Notes: a model not told the origin generated them from the letters alone. Counted from the stretch's first letter, positions 38,022-47,425 are shown. The stretch: 64,000 nucleotides of DNA from Mastigocoleus sp. MO_188.B34 (GCF_030065675.1 NZ_JASJDK010000010.1:1-64000), one strand, 5' to 3'. Made by a program: numbers and translations.

Positions 38022-39329
38022 ATGACAAATCAAAAAGTTTGTGATGTAGGGCTAAGTCAGAAGTTAGAAGTTTTGCAAAGGATTAGGAGTCATCTGTTAA
38101 CCATCATTGGTCACGAGTTTTGGACTCCCTTATCAACTAGCCAAGTATGTTTGGAAAGTTTGGCTGAAGAGCAATTGATACCTTCTGATTGTAGACAGAT
38201 CATATTAGAAACTGCATTTAAGGATGTAGAGTGCTTACGTCATTTGATCCAAACAACTCTTTCCATTTCCGACTTAAATTCCGAACAGGATTCTGAGTTG
38301 GAGGAGTCCAAACAGGATTGTGAACTTGAACCAGATTCTGAATTTGAATCAAAATCAATCGAGCAACACGAGGAAACCAAAGATTTTGCAGATGCTTCCC
38401 CATGTTGGAAAACCATAGCACTAGCAGATATTCTAGATCGCACTCAACCAAGAGTATTACAGCAAAACCCATGCAAACTATTTTTAACCCTAGAACAAAA
38501 TATCGATTTATACTGCGCCTTAAGTAAGGATAAATCGTCTGGTGAGCTCCAAAATTCCAATTCCTGCGATGATTTAGAAATTTTAGAGCATACTCGAAAA
38601 AATCTGATTGCAATTGTCGGTCATGAATTGCGTACTCCTTTATGTACTATTCAAATTTGTTTGGAAAGTTTGATTAGAGAACCGACTATGGCTCCAGAGT
38701 ATCAGCAAGTAATGCTGGAAATTGCACTTGGAGATATAGAACGCTTAAGACAGTTAATTCAAGATTTTTTTCTTCTTCTACGATTAGAAAATGGACAACT
38801 TTACCATCGTCCAGATTTTATTGAATTTCAAGAAGTTATAGATATAGCTTTAAGTAGCTTGAGAGCAAATGCAAAAGAGTGTCATTTACCTCAAGTGACA
38901 GCAGAAATTCCACCCAACTTACCAAAAATTCAAGTTGATGGAGATCGAATCGTTGAAGCGTTGATTAAATTGATCGATAATGCCTATAAATTTACAGATA
39001 TCGATGGAATTATCAATATTCAAGTCAAAATAAATCAAGCAAAAGTTGATGATAGTGAATCCGTTACAGGTAATTCCAAAACTATGTTGGAAGTAATTGT
39101 AGCTGACACTGGTAGAGGAATTGCACCCGATAATTTAGAAGCTGTATTTAATCACTTTTACCAAGAAGAAGATTCTTTAAGGCGTAGTGTTGGTGGTACT
39201 GGTATTGGTTTAGCAATTTGTCGCTACATAGTACACAGTTTGGGAGGAGAGATTTGGGCTTCTTCCGAAGGAAAGCATAAAGGAACTCAAATTCACTTTA
39301 CTGTTCCACTGGAGACAACCCTAGATTAA
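38022..39329 (+). CDS. sensor histidine kinase with duplicated HisKA domain
   Basis: A 435-residue soluble protein. A first HisKA-like segment (about 12-85) has H31 in IIGHEFWTPLSTSQVCLESL; a second (about 185-258) has H201 in IVGHELRTPLCTIQICLESL. They are clearly internal duplicates. Between them is an acidic, low-complexity stretch (DSELEESKQDCELEPDSEFE) and a short segment with LADILDRTQPRVLQQNP. A HATPase domain follows (DNAYKF N-box, DTGRGIAPDNL, GGTGIGLAICR). The first H-box departs from the consensus (HEFWTP for HELRTP), so the second is probably the phosphorylated one. No sensor domain or receiver is present. The start is an ATG with no clear Shine-Dalgarno sequence. Confidence 0.9.
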   Translation: MTNQKVCDVGLSQKLEVLQRIRSHLLTIIGHEFWTPLSTSQVCLESLAEEQLIPSDCRQIILETAFKDVECLRHLIQTTLSISDLNSEQDSELEESKQDCELEPDSEFESKSIEQHEETKDFADASPCWKTIALADILDRTQPRVLQQNPCKLFLTLEQNIDLYCALSKDKSSGELQNSNSCDDLEILEHTRKNLIAIVGHELRTPLCTIQICLESLIREPTMAPEYQQVMLEIALGDIERLRQLIQDFFLLLRLENGQLYHRPDFIEFQEVIDIALSSLRANAKECHLPQVTAEIPPNLPKIQVDGDRIVEALIKLIDNAYKFTDIDGIINIQVKINQAKVDDSESVTGNSKTMLEVIVADTGRGIAPDNLEAVFNHFYQEEDSLRRSVGGTGIGLAICRYIVHSLGGEIWASSEGKHKGTQIHFTVPLETTLD

Positions 39330-39371
39330 TAATGATTTTTCTTTTTCGTTTTGACTCCTGTTTCAAGGAGG

Positions 39372-39615
39372 TGTGGGAAGTGTGGGAAGTGTGGGAAGTA
39401 TGGGAATAAATTACAACACTTTTAAGGAAAAGAAATTGAATTGTGTTACCAAAGTCATATACTGACTTCTAACTCTTGACTTCTGACTCCTGACTCCTGC
39501 TGTGCTGACGCCCCACTGCGTTAACGCTCGTTAGAGCGCGGTCTGTCCTGACTCCTAACTCCTGACTTCTAACTCTTGACTTCTAACTCCTGACTTCTGA
39601 CTCCTGACTCCTGAA
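39372..39615. repeat. low-complexity spacer: TGTGGGAAG and CTGACTTCT repeats plus GC palindrome
   Basis: Four copies of a nine-base TGTGGGAAG unit (39372-39407) are followed by arrays of ACTCCTGACTTCTGACT-like units (39463-39493 and 39547-39615). These flank a GC-rich palindromic insert (39500-39548, GCGTTAACGCTCGTTAGAGCGC). No gene. Confidence 0.75.
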
Positions 39616-39618
39616 AAC

Positions 39619-40941
39619 TTAACACCAAGTTCGCATCACCTTTCCTTTCAAGTTTTTTCCGAGCCAAGGGGTATTCTTAGAAAGAGTATAAAGATTGGGA
39701 GTGTCTACTTGCCAAATTTTTTCTGGATTAAATAAGGTTAATTCAGCTTTTTGACCGGGAAATATTGCTGAATAATCTTGGTTTAAGCATTCTGCAGGAC
39801 CCTTAGAAAGTGCTTTCCACAATTCCAAGGCTGTGAATTTATTAGTTTCTACTAAATTTTCCCAGAGTAAAGCCAATGCTAATTCCAAACCAATAGCTCC
39901 TGGAGGCGCTTCGGAAAATGACACAGTTTTCTCCTCGTAACTGTAAGGGCTATGGTCGATCGCAATTCCATCAATGATACCTGTTCTTACTCCTTGTCTT
40001 AAAGCTATTAAATCCTCCGGGTTCCCTAAAGGTGGCTCTAAATGTAAGTTTTGATTATAACTTTCAATAGATGATGTATCGAGCAAAAGATGCATCCAAG
40101 TTGTACTAGCAGTAACAGGTAAGCCTTTTTGCTTCGCTGCAGCTATTAATTCAACACTTCGGGCTGTTGATATACGCATTAAATGTACCGGAGTTCCCGT
40201 TGTAGCAACTAATTCCAATAAAGCTGCTAAAGCAGTAGTTTCTGAAATGGCTGGATTTCCTGGTAAACCAAAGCGAATAGAATATTTTCCTTCCCGCATT
40301 ACCCCGCTAGATGCTAAATTGCGATCGCAGGGCCAAATTGCGATCGGTTTGCTCATAGGCTTGAGGTATTCTAGGATTCTTCGTAGTAAACCTAAATTTT
40401 CTAAGGGTTTACCATCGGCAAAACCTACCACCCCGATAGCAGCTAAATCTGCAACTTCTACCATTTGCTTACCCGCAACATCTAAAGTTAAAGCACCCCA
40501 AATATTCAGACGAGGAAATGAGGTCATAGTAAGCAGGGAAGAAGCAACAAATCTGTTTTCCAATTGATTCCTACTTAGGGGGCTGTTCAAATCGTTACTT
40601 TTTTGCAGTAGTTGACCCACCAAAGCAGAATTATCAATGGGAGGAGATGTATCCGGTAGAATGCTAACTCTGGTAAAACCCCCAGCAGCAGCAGCCAGTA
40701 AAAGTGAATTTAGGGTATCTCTTTGTTCTCGCCCGGGTTCCCCAGAATGGCTATATAAATCTACCAAACCCGTACCAAGCACTAATCCGCGAGCATCATG
40801 TATTTTCGTATCAATTGCAATATCTGAAATTCTGTCAGAAACATGTTCAATATAACCATCCACGATCGATACATCTGCAACTCGATCAGTTTGAGAAACA
40901 GGATCGATAATCCTTACTTGTTGAAGTAATTCTGTTGTCAT
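39619..40941 (-). CDS. dihydroorotase-like amidohydrolase lacking metal ligands
   Basis: A 440-residue amidohydrolase-superfamily protein aligning over its whole length with PyrC/dihydroorotase, the third step of pyrimidine synthesis. However, the metal-binding H-x-H reads Y63-S-H65 (GLVDLYSHSGEPG for DLHVH-REPG), the later His in the H(V/I)ST motif is Arg (HLMRISTARSVE), and the usual VTPHHLLL segment reads TTWMHLLLD. Only the late DH(A/S)P motif is kept (IDHSPY). Catalysis of the normal zinc-dependent kind is therefore doubtful; it may be a structural partner of aspartate transcarbamoylase like known inactive dihydroorotase homologues, or use different residues. ATG start at 40941. Confidence 0.85.
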   Translation of the reverse strand: MTTELLQQVRIIDPVSQTDRVADVSIVDGYIEHVSDRISDIAIDTKIHDARGLVLGTGLVDLYSHSGEPGREQRDTLNSLLLAAAAGGFTRVSILPDTSPPIDNSALVGQLLQKSNDLNSPLSRNQLENRFVASSLLTMTSFPRLNIWGALTLDVAGKQMVEVADLAAIGVVGFADGKPLENLGLLRRILEYLKPMSKPIAIWPCDRNLASSGVMREGKYSIRFGLPGNPAISETTALAALLELVATTGTPVHLMRISTARSVELIAAAKQKGLPVTASTTWMHLLLDTSSIESYNQNLHLEPPLGNPEDLIALRQGVRTGIIDGIAIDHSPYSYEEKTVSFSEAPPGAIGLELALALLWENLVETNKFTALELWKALSKGPAECLNQDYSAIFPGQKAELTLFNPEKIWQVDTPNLYTLSKNTPWLGKNLKGKVMRTWC

Positions 40942-41131
40942 TTTGGCTATCAGCAGTTCAGAGTTCGGCTTTTGTGTAAGTAATTGTACTTTTTTCTGGG
41001 TTGCAGGATGATTGGCAAATTATTGTCAGATGATTCAAGGCTCGAGTCTGAATGCTGCGTAGCCATCTTTGATGCTGCAATTTTTGGTATTGTAAGCGAT
41101 CGCAACCACAAAAAATATGTAGTTTTTATAA

Positions 41132-42460
41132 CTAGATTTCTTCAACTAAATGAGCGTTAATATTCATGGCTTGCAATACCGGCAATCCATTCAATCCACG
41201 AGGGTAATCTATAACACTCAAAGCAGCATTGTCATTTTTGATAGACCAAAATTTCTCCGGTAATAATCCTAGAATATGACAAATTAAGGCTTGATTGATA
41301 TCACCGTGGGCAAATACAATTCCATTCGCATATTGTTTGTCCAATGCTGTTTCTACGACTGAGAGCCAGCAGTTATGACTGCGCTGCCATAATTGTTGCA
41401 GATTCTCTCCCTGTGGCATTTGTACTTCTGCTGGAACTTTTCGCCAGCGTTGTAACTCTCCTGGATATTCTCTATCTATTTCTACTTCAGTTTTTCCTTG
41501 CCACAAACCATGATTAATCTCTTTTAAATCTTGAAGTAATTCCAATTCTACATTTTGGTGGTGTTGCAAAATAATTTCTGCGGTTTCCCTTGCTCTTTCC
41601 ATGGAACTGCTACAGGCAAAATCAATATTTTCTGTTTGTAAAAATGTTGCTGTTTTATTAGCCTGCGATTTTCCCAGATCATTTAAAGGTACATCAATTT
41701 GTCCCTGAAATTTGTTGAGATTATTCCATTGGGTTTCCCCATGACGCACTAAAAATAACCTCACACCTTGATGATTAGGTCGTAAGGAAGGACAAACTTC
41801 TCCCAAGTGCTGAGTTTGATTTAAAGATTCTAGTTCCACAGAGTCTTCTAAATCCCCAGTAAAATTAAGTACGCTAAAACCACAGTTTGATTGTTGAATG
41901 GAGTGGTAACGTTCTGGAGAAATTCCCACAGCCGTGCTTATCAAAGCGCGATTGATTCCATTGTGAGCAACTATCATTAAGTTGCGATCGCCCCGATACA
42001 ATGGGAGAATATCCTGCCAAAATTGTTTTGCTTGCTCGTATAAAGCCAAAACAGGAAAATATTCTTCTTCTTTTCCTGCTTTTTGAATCCGCATTGACAG
42101 CTCATGAGGATATTCTTTCCAGATGCGATATTCTTCGGCAAAAATTTCCCTTACTTCACTATTAAGCATCCCCTCCCAAAGAGGTAAATGAACCTCAATT
42201 AATTTTTCATAACTACAAATTTTATTGGGTTCTTTATTCGCTGCAACCAATTGAGATTTAATAATCTCCGCTGTCTGTGTAGCTCTTGTCAGAGGGCTAT
42301 GGTAAATCGCATCAAAATAAATATTACTTAGAGCCTTACCAACTTTGGCAGCATCATTACAGCCCTTTTCTGTTAGTTCGGATGCATCAGTACATCCTTG
42401 AATTCGTCTAACAATGTTATAAGTGCTTTGACCGTGACGAACAATGATGACACGAGTCAT
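41132..42460 (-). CDS. tandem two-domain histidine phosphatase (phosphoglycerate-mutase-like)
   Basis: A 442-residue protein with two complete histidine phosphatase domains. Domain 1 (about 1-200) has the catalytic RHGQ (H9) and VAHNG (H166); domain 2 (about 232-442) has RHGE (H240) and FAHGDINQA (about H395). Both keep the phosphate-pocket Arg/His and an acidic residue (LWEG, LWQG), so both may be active. Such proteins in cyanobacteria are variously annotated as phosphoglycerate mutase or phosphoserine phosphatase; the substrate is not certain. ATG at 42460 overlaps no neighbour. A candidate sRNA lies upstream on the same strand. Confidence 0.9.
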   Translation of the reverse strand: MTRVIIVRHGQSTYNIVRRIQGCTDASELTEKGCNDAAKVGKALSNIYFDAIYHSPLTRATQTAEIIKSQLVAANKEPNKICSYEKLIEVHLPLWEGMLNSEVREIFAEEYRIWKEYPHELSMRIQKAGKEEEYFPVLALYEQAKQFWQDILPLYRGDRNLMIVAHNGINRALISTAVGISPERYHSIQQSNCGFSVLNFTGDLEDSVELESLNQTQHLGEVCPSLRPNHQGVRLFLVRHGETQWNNLNKFQGQIDVPLNDLGKSQANKTATFLQTENIDFACSSSMERARETAEIILQHHQNVELELLQDLKEINHGLWQGKTEVEIDREYPGELQRWRKVPAEVQMPQGENLQQLWQRSHNCWLSVVETALDKQYANGIVFAHGDINQALICHILGLLPEKFWSIKNDNAALSVIDYPRGLNGLPVLQAMNINAHLVEEI

Positions 42461-42714
42461 CGACAGTTATCTCCTACTATCTAAAATCCAGACGGATGCT
42501 GACCAGCAAGCCCAGAGGGTAAGAATGCGCAAGTCATAACATCAGCCCTGGTTAATAATTTAACTGGTGACGAGCACAGATTGAACTTCTAGTGTACACT
42601 TTTTATGCTGTTTACTAGTATTTCTACCTTTGAGAATATCACCATCGCAGCTGTAGTGTTGATTTTACGGTGATATTTCTTATGAACTAGTACAGATTTT
42701 ACACGTACCCACTG

Positions 42715-42775
42715 AAAAGAAAAAAATGGAGAGCCGCTTGGGGCAACTCTCCAGATCATCAGGGTGCATCTACTA
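42715..42775 (-). ncRNA. candidate small RNA (about 60 nt) with own promoter and terminator
   Basis: On the minus strand a sigma-70-type promoter (TTGCCC, 16-base spacer, TATACT) is followed by about 25 bases of probably single-stranded RNA (AGATGCACCCTGATGATC), a hairpin with GGAGAG...CTCTCC arms (42752-42728), then ATTTTTTTCTTTT. No open frame fits this layout. It sits between gatB and the double phosphatase, on their strand. The size and plan resemble short trans-acting cyanobacterial regulators, and hfq lies about 8 kb away, but I cannot match it to a named family. Confidence 0.55.
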
Positions 42776-42780
42776 AGCAC

Positions 42781-42808
42781 AGTATAGCACTTTTGGGATG
42801 AGGGGCAA
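42781..42808 (-). promoter_or_regulatory. sigma-70-type promoter of the candidate sRNA
   Basis: Minus-strand -35 TTGCCC (42808-42803) and -10 TATACT (42786-42781), separated by 16 bases, placing the start at about 42775. Upstream DNA is very AT-rich. Confidence 0.5.
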
Positions 42809-42928
42809 CACCCCTTAATAAATTATTTTTTATAAATGTATTATTAATAACTTTAAGTAAATATACTTATTGCTTAAATTTTGCTAGCTTAAACTCAGGG
42901 ATTGCGCGTAGTTACAGGAAAAAGTCGG

Positions 42929-43000
42929 CTTCTTTATTGTTCGTAACTTGAAAGTTTTAGCTTTAAATAAATAGCCTTAAAAATATAAACAATAAAGAAG
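42929..43000. repeat. long-range inverted repeat downstream of gatB
   Basis: CTTCTTTATTGTT (42929-42941) is perfectly complementary to AACAATAAAGAAG (42988-43000), with flanking near-matches (GTCGG/TCGAG) extending the arms. It lies just past the gatB stop and could protect the 3' end of its transcript; there is no T-run. Confidence 0.6.
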
Positions 43001-43043
43001 TCGAGTAGTTTAAATTACACTTTATTTGTAACAATGTGTAATA

Positions 43044-44519
43044 TTATCCATTTAGTTTTTCAGTGACTAGTTTATTGGTCAATTTGGGGTCAGCACGCCC
43101 TCCGGTTTGTTTTAAAACTTGACCGACAAAAAAGCCCAATAATTTGGTTTTACCGCTACGATATTTTTCTAATTCTTTGGGGTTATTGGCGATCGCTTGT
43201 TCGACTAGTGGTATCAATACAGCCGGATCGGAAATTTGCTCCTGTCCTTTAAATACATCATCGGGAGATTTACCCGCTAATAAATCTGTCAACTTATCTT
43301 TAACTTTTTTACCGCTAATAGTTCCTTTCTCGATCAGAGAAATTGTTTTGGCAAGATTTTTTGGGGTCAGAGCAATTTCATCAATACTAAGTTTTTGTTT
43401 GTTCAGGTAAGCTGCAATATCACCCATAATCCAATTAGCAGCACCTTTAGCACTTGCACCAGCAGCGATGGTCGCTTCAAAGTACTTAGAAGTGGGGACT
43501 TCTTCTGTTAAGACGCGAGCATCATAAGCAGAAAGACTTAATGTTTCTTCATAACGGTGACGCTTATCTGCGGGAAGTTCGGGAAGTTCGCTACGCCAAG
43601 AACTTAATTGTTCTTCAGAAACCTCAATTGGTCCTAAATCTGGTTCGGGGAAATAACGGTAGTCGCTAGAACCTTCCTTAACCCGCATGCTAAATGTTTT
43701 TTGAGAACCCTCTTCCCATAAACGAGTTTCTTGGATAATTTTTTCGCCAGCTTCAACCGCAGCGATTTGTCGTTCGATTTCGTATTCAATTGCTTTTTGA
43801 ATTGCACTAAAGGAATTCATATTTTTGATTTCGACTTTAGTCCCAAATTCCTTTTGTCCTACGGGACGAACAGAAATATTGACGTCACAACGGAGGGAAC
43901 CTTCTTGCATGTTCCCATCACTTACACCCAAATAACGCATAATTCGGCGTAATTCTTGAGCGTATTCGGCTGCTTCTTGTCCCGAACGTAAATCTGGTTC
44001 GGAAACAATTTCCACTAGTGGTACGCCTGCGCGGTTGTAATCTACTAGAGAATAGGTAGAACCCGATAGGCGGTCGCTCCCTGCGTGAACCAATTTACCT
44101 GCATCTTCTTCCATATGCAGGCGAGTAATACCAATTTTTTTGCGAACGGGGTTACCATCTCCGTCAATTAACTCAATTTCTAGCCAGCCATGTTCAGCTA
44201 TAGGCAGATCGAACTGAGATATTTGATAATTTTTTGGTAGGTCGGGATAAAAGTATTGCTTGCGATCGAACTTACTATATTTAGCAATAGAGCAATTCAG
44301 AGCTAAACCCGCTTTAACAGCATATTCCAATACTTTTTCATTTAATACTGGTAGTACACCGGGTAAACCCATACAAACTGGATCGATGTTGGTATTGGGG
44401 TCAGCACCAAATTTGGTCGAGCTATCAGAGAAAATTTTGGTTTGGGTACTCAATTGACAGTGAGTTTCTAAACCAATAATTGCTTCATATTCTGTTTTGG
44501 CTGGAGCAGCAGAAGTCAT
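43044..44519 (-). CDS. gatB: aspartyl/glutamyl-tRNA(Asn/Gln) amidotransferase subunit B
   Basis: GatB, a 491-residue kinase-like subunit of the GatCAB complex that converts Glu-tRNA(Gln) to Gln-tRNA(Gln). Recognised by [62 protein letters not shown] and [21 protein letters not shown], plus the C-terminal YqeY-like helical tail. Length is typical. ATG at 44519. Other gat genes are not in the window, which is normal for cyanobacteria. It is followed by the candidate sRNA on the same strand. Confidence 0.97.
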   Translation of the reverse strand: MTSAAPAKTEYEAIIGLETHCQLSTQTKIFSDSSTKFGADPNTNIDPVCMGLPGVLPVLNEKVLEYAVKAGLALNCSIAKYSKFDRKQYFYPDLPKNYQISQFDLPIAEHGWLEIELIDGDGNPVRKKIGITRLHMEEDAGKLVHAGSDRLSGSTYSLVDYNRAGVPLVEIVSEPDLRSGQEAAEYAQELRRIMRYLGVSDGNMQEGSLRCDVNISVRPVGQKEFGTKVEIKNMNSFSAIQKAIEYEIERQIAAVEAGEKIIQETRLWEEGSQKTFSMRVKEGSSDYRYFPEPDLGPIEVSEEQLSSWRSELPELPADKRHRYEETLSLSAYDARVLTEEVPTSKYFEATIAAGASAKGAANWIMGDIAAYLNKQKLSIDEIALTPKNLAKTISLIEKGTISGKKVKDKLTDLLAGKSPDDVFKGQEQISDPAVLIPLVEQAIANNPKELEKYRSGKTKLLGFFVGQVLKQTGGRADPKLTNKLVTEKLNG

Positions 44520-44824
44520 AACATTAAAAATTATCGCTAATTAATTCTTTATCTAGATACTTGGTTTCCTATTTTAGAACTGTATTGGTTCTAATCAACT
44601 ACGGATTTTTCGATGGGGAAACCCTCATAACCTTACCAATTGCAAATCTCCTACTAACCTTTCGTAGAAATAAACCTCCCCGAGAATAAATCCTCTACTA
44701 AGCTTCCGGGAAAATAAACTCCTTCCTAACCTCCCCCGTTAGCGGAAGCGTTAACGTAGTGTTTGTATCCGCATGCTCGACGTAGGTCTTTGCGTCAGCA
44801 TTGGGAAGAATGGGAAGTGCCTAA

Positions 44825-45316
44825 CTATTTGCCTTTAACATGAATTAAATTATTAAAATTATTCGGATCTACTTCGTAAGCTGCACCAAAGCCAACGACA
44901 AATCTGCCCGATTTGGGTTTGAGTTGAAATATCCGGAAGTCTGGTAACTGTTCAAGCATTTCAATGATGTTACCAAAACGAGTTTTAAATTGAGAAACCA
45001 TTTGCAACCATAAATGAGTATCTCGTTCTATCAATTGTGCATCACAATCGAAACTGAGACGACGACGGGCAAATATTTGCTGGGTTTTACTCTCATCTTC
45101 GACAAATAATATGCTGGCTTTAGGTAATGCGTGCAAATTTTGCGTGTGACTGGAAAGCCCACTGACGTATATATAAATATTTTTCTCCTTGTCCATCACG
45201 AAAGGAGTATAACTTGCATTAGGCATACCATCTTTATCAACGGTACAAATGACTAAGCTTTGGAATTCTTCAGGAAATTTTTGGTATGCAGCCAGAATTG
45301 TTTCAAATTGAGACAT
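44825..45316 (-). CDS. HugZ-like split-barrel FMN/heme-binding protein
   Basis: A 163-residue protein of the pyridoxamine-phosphate-oxidase-like split barrel. The segments ASYTPFVMDKEKNIYIYVS, GLSSHTQNL, ASILFVEDESKTQQIFARRR and FVVGFGAAYEVDP match the HugZ family linked to heme utilisation or degradation. It may bind heme or flavin; the activity is not proven. It is transcribed in the same direction as the HxlR regulator about 105 bases upstream, so the two may be co-transcribed. The preceding 305-base spacer (44520-44824) holds degenerate repeats and a GC-rich palindromic stretch, with no gene. Confidence 0.8.
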   Translation of the reverse strand: MSQFETILAAYQKFPEEFQSLVICTVDKDGMPNASYTPFVMDKEKNIYIYVSGLSSHTQNLHALPKASILFVEDESKTQQIFARRRLSFDCDAQLIERDTHLWLQMVSQFKTRFGNIIEMLEQLPDFRIFQLKPKSGRFVVGFGAAYEVDPNNFNNLIHVKGK

Positions 45317-45421
45317 ATAATCTACGAGTTGGGATTTTGCCCAGGATGATGTGGCTTGAAAAGAAACTACATCTTGATTTTAGTACTAGTACCGCTTCAC
45401 GGAAATCAAAAGATGATTGCA

Positions 45422-45775
45422 CTACTGGTACGTCACATCATCGTCAGGAATTTTTGTGTCAGGAATATACTTTAATCCCCAAGCAATCATTGCTTTTAGT
45501 ACAGGTCGAAGACTTTTCCCTTGTTCTGTTAATTGATAGTTCATACGCCGAGAATGATTGCTGTATGGTAGTTTTTCAACTAAATTCATCTCCTCAAGAG
45601 ACTTAAGACGATTAGCCAGAATATTAGTTGAAATCCCTTCAGCAGATTCTAAGAATTCTTCAAAACGTTGTTTTTTGAAAAACATCATGTCCCGAATAAT
45701 CAGAAGTGTCCAACGATCGCCAATTAAATCAAGGGAACAGGTGATTGGACAGTGTGAACGGTGAGATTTGCTCAT
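45422..45775 (-). CDS. HxlR-family transcriptional regulator
   Basis: A 117-residue winged-helix regulator recognised by CPITCSLDLIGDRWTLLIIRDMM and GISTNILANRLKSLEEMNLVEK followed by the wing (NYQLTEQGKSLRPVL). An N-terminal Cys (C9, with C13 nearby) lies just before the IGDRW helix, the position used for redox or electrophile sensing in HxlR/YodB-type repressors. It diverges from a cupin gene across a 94-base spacer containing repeated ACTTGCA motifs, a plausible binding site. The C-terminus ends IPDDDVTYQ. ATG at 45775. Confidence 0.92.
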   Translation of the reverse strand: MSKSHRSHCPITCSLDLIGDRWTLLIIRDMMFFKKQRFEEFLESAEGISTNILANRLKSLEEMNLVEKLPYSNHSRRMNYQLTEQGKSLRPVLKAMIAWGLKYIPDTKIPDDDVTYQ

Positions 45776-45798
45776 TACTAGAACTAAATTTAGAAGTT

Positions 45799-45846
45799 AC
45801 TTGCATTTTACAAGTCATGCAGACTAAACTAACTTGCAGTTTGCAA
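45799..45846. promoter_or_regulatory. possible HxlR operator
   Basis: ACTTG (45799-45803) and CAAGT (45811-45815) form an inverted repeat, and ACTTGCA recurs about 30 bases on (AACTTGCAGTTTGCAA). The motifs lie in the divergent hxlR-cupin spacer, where an autoregulator would bind. This is inferred from position only. Confidence 0.35.
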
Positions 45847-45869
45847 TTTAATATTTGAACAACATCAAA

Positions 45870-46346
45870 ATGAATCAAATTACGCCAACTGCTAGAACCG
45901 GGGAAAATTTTGCAGTTACTGATTTAGGGTTATTTTCTGAACTGCAACAGTTCACCTTTGAAACTCCAGAAGCTCCGATGAAAGTACAAGGTAAGGTATT
46001 TCTCAAACAGATTTTGAATCTCTCAAGCGCCGAAATTTCGTTTAACAACCTTCCCCCGAAGAAATCTGTACCTTTTTATCACAAACATCGTTTGAACGAG
46101 GAAATTTATATCTTTGTTGGTGGTGAAGGTGAGTTTCAGGTGGATGGTTGCATATTTCCTGTAGCTGAAGGAACGGTCGTGCGAGTAGACCCTGAGGGGG
46201 AACGCTGTATGAGAAACACCTCAAATAATAAGGATTTGTGCTGGATTGTGGTTCAGTCACGAGTATCTTCCCATCCAGACCATATGATTCAAGATGGTTT
46301 TGGTGTTCAAAAGCGAGTAAGTTGGGTTGGTAAGCAGCAGATTTAA
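45870..46346 (+). CDS. cupin-domain protein
   Basis: A 158-residue single-domain cupin. Motif 1 is FYHKHRLNEEIYIFVGGEGEF, with H71, H73 and a following Glu as likely metal ligands. Motif 2 (GTVVRVDPEGERCMRN) has Arg in place of the usual His, so metal binding may be incomplete. The function (dioxygenase, isomerase or binding protein) cannot be told. I start at the ATG at 45870; a TTG five codons upstream is in frame. Its divergence from an HxlR gene suggests control by that regulator. Confidence 0.85.
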   Translation: MNQITPTARTGENFAVTDLGLFSELQQFTFETPEAPMKVQGKVFLKQILNLSSAEISFNNLPPKKSVPFYHKHRLNEEIYIFVGGEGEFQVDGCIFPVAEGTVVRVDPEGERCMRNTSNNKDLCWIVVQSRVSSHPDHMIQDGFGVQKRVSWVGKQQI

Positions 46347-46396
46347 TCTGAAGCAAGCATAGTTGAAGTCATTTGCGACTCAGTATATCCTCGACT

Positions 46397-47269
46397 CTAA
46401 CCCCTGCGATAACTACCAGGGGTGACTCCCGTTAGCTCTCGAAAAGACTTCCCAAGATGACTTTGACTGTTAAAACCACACTGAAGTGCGATTTCGGCGA
46501 TCGCTAATTTAGAATTTTTCAATAAATTTTTTGCTCTTTCTACCCGCTCTTTAAGCAAATACTTGTGGGGTGAAATTCCCATGGATTGTTTAAAAAGGCG
46601 ACTAAAGTGAAATTGACTAACTCCTGCGACGGATGCAAGATCGGCTAATTTAATATCTCGATCTAAGTGTGCGTTGATGTACTCTGAAACTTGTACAAGC
46701 TTGCGATCGTCTAGTCCCCCTTTATAGACTGATACGCGAGTTTTAGTTTCAGAATAATCTCGTAGCAAATGCACAACCATTGCATTCGCCAAGGATTCTA
46801 TATAAAGCTGTCCAAATCCATCTCCACCTTGATGTAACTCAGTTCGTAACATCATTGCAAGTTGTTCAATTTGGGGATTGCGACAGCGAAATTCTGTAGT
46901 TAGTTTGAGGTCGGGGTCAGAATCGACCGTTTCTGTAACAACTTTCCTGACAAACTGCGGGGGAATTCTTATTTGTAAGTAATGGTCATTATTATAAGCT
47001 CTATACGAACAAGGAAGTTCGGCTGGCGTAATAGAAATATCGCCTTTCCTATAAAGTCCCACATAAGAGTGATCGCCTATAGTTTGCCAAAGACGATTAG
47101 GGCGAGTTGCCAAACTTAAACAAATAGCATGCTCTTTCCAAAAGCAAGATTCTTCTGCCCCTGGAGGTTGCTGAAATTCTTCAACAATAATAGATTCCCA
47201 TCCCAGATCCTGACTAGAAATAATCGATGATGGGATTTCGACAAGTGGTTTATGGGGCAAACTTACCAT
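46397..47269 (-). CDS. AraC-family transcriptional regulator
   Basis: A 290-residue regulator. The C-terminal 100 residues hold two helix-turn-helix motifs (IKLADLASVAGVSQFHFSRLF and LAIAEIALQCGFNSQSHLGKSF) and end in the usual FRELTGVTPGSYRR. The N-terminal half is a cupin-like effector domain with no obvious small-molecule signature. ATG at 47269 preferred; a TTG 11 codons upstream also exists. It diverges from azoR across about 155 bases containing an ATTTTG...CAAAAT inverted repeat (47304-47324) that could be a regulator site. It and the cupin gene upstream converge tail to tail. Confidence 0.92.
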   Translation of the reverse strand: MVSLPHKPLVEIPSSIISSQDLGWESIIVEEFQQPPGAEESCFWKEHAICLSLATRPNRLWQTIGDHSYVGLYRKGDISITPAELPCSYRAYNNDHYLQIRIPPQFVRKVVTETVDSDPDLKLTTEFRCRNPQIEQLAMMLRTELHQGGDGFGQLYIESLANAMVVHLLRDYSETKTRVSVYKGGLDDRKLVQVSEYINAHLDRDIKLADLASVAGVSQFHFSRLFKQSMGISPHKYLLKERVERAKNLLKNSKLAIAEIALQCGFNSQSHLGKSFRELTGVTPGSYRRG

Positions 47270-47425
47270 AGACGCTTTACTTATTTTAAGAACTCGCAGC
47301 AAGATTTTGACAATTGCGCAAAATTTAAATAGCTCTTCAGATTTGAGTTACTTATTCTGTAATTGTAACGATTTACTGAACAAAACTTAATAAGTGCAAA
47401 GGTTTCTTGAATTATTTCTTAAATT

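Noticed and set aside
42589-42780. 63-codon minus-strand open frame over the candidate sRNA
   Set aside because: It starts at the promoter -10 box and runs through the terminator hairpin; an RNA gene explains the region better.
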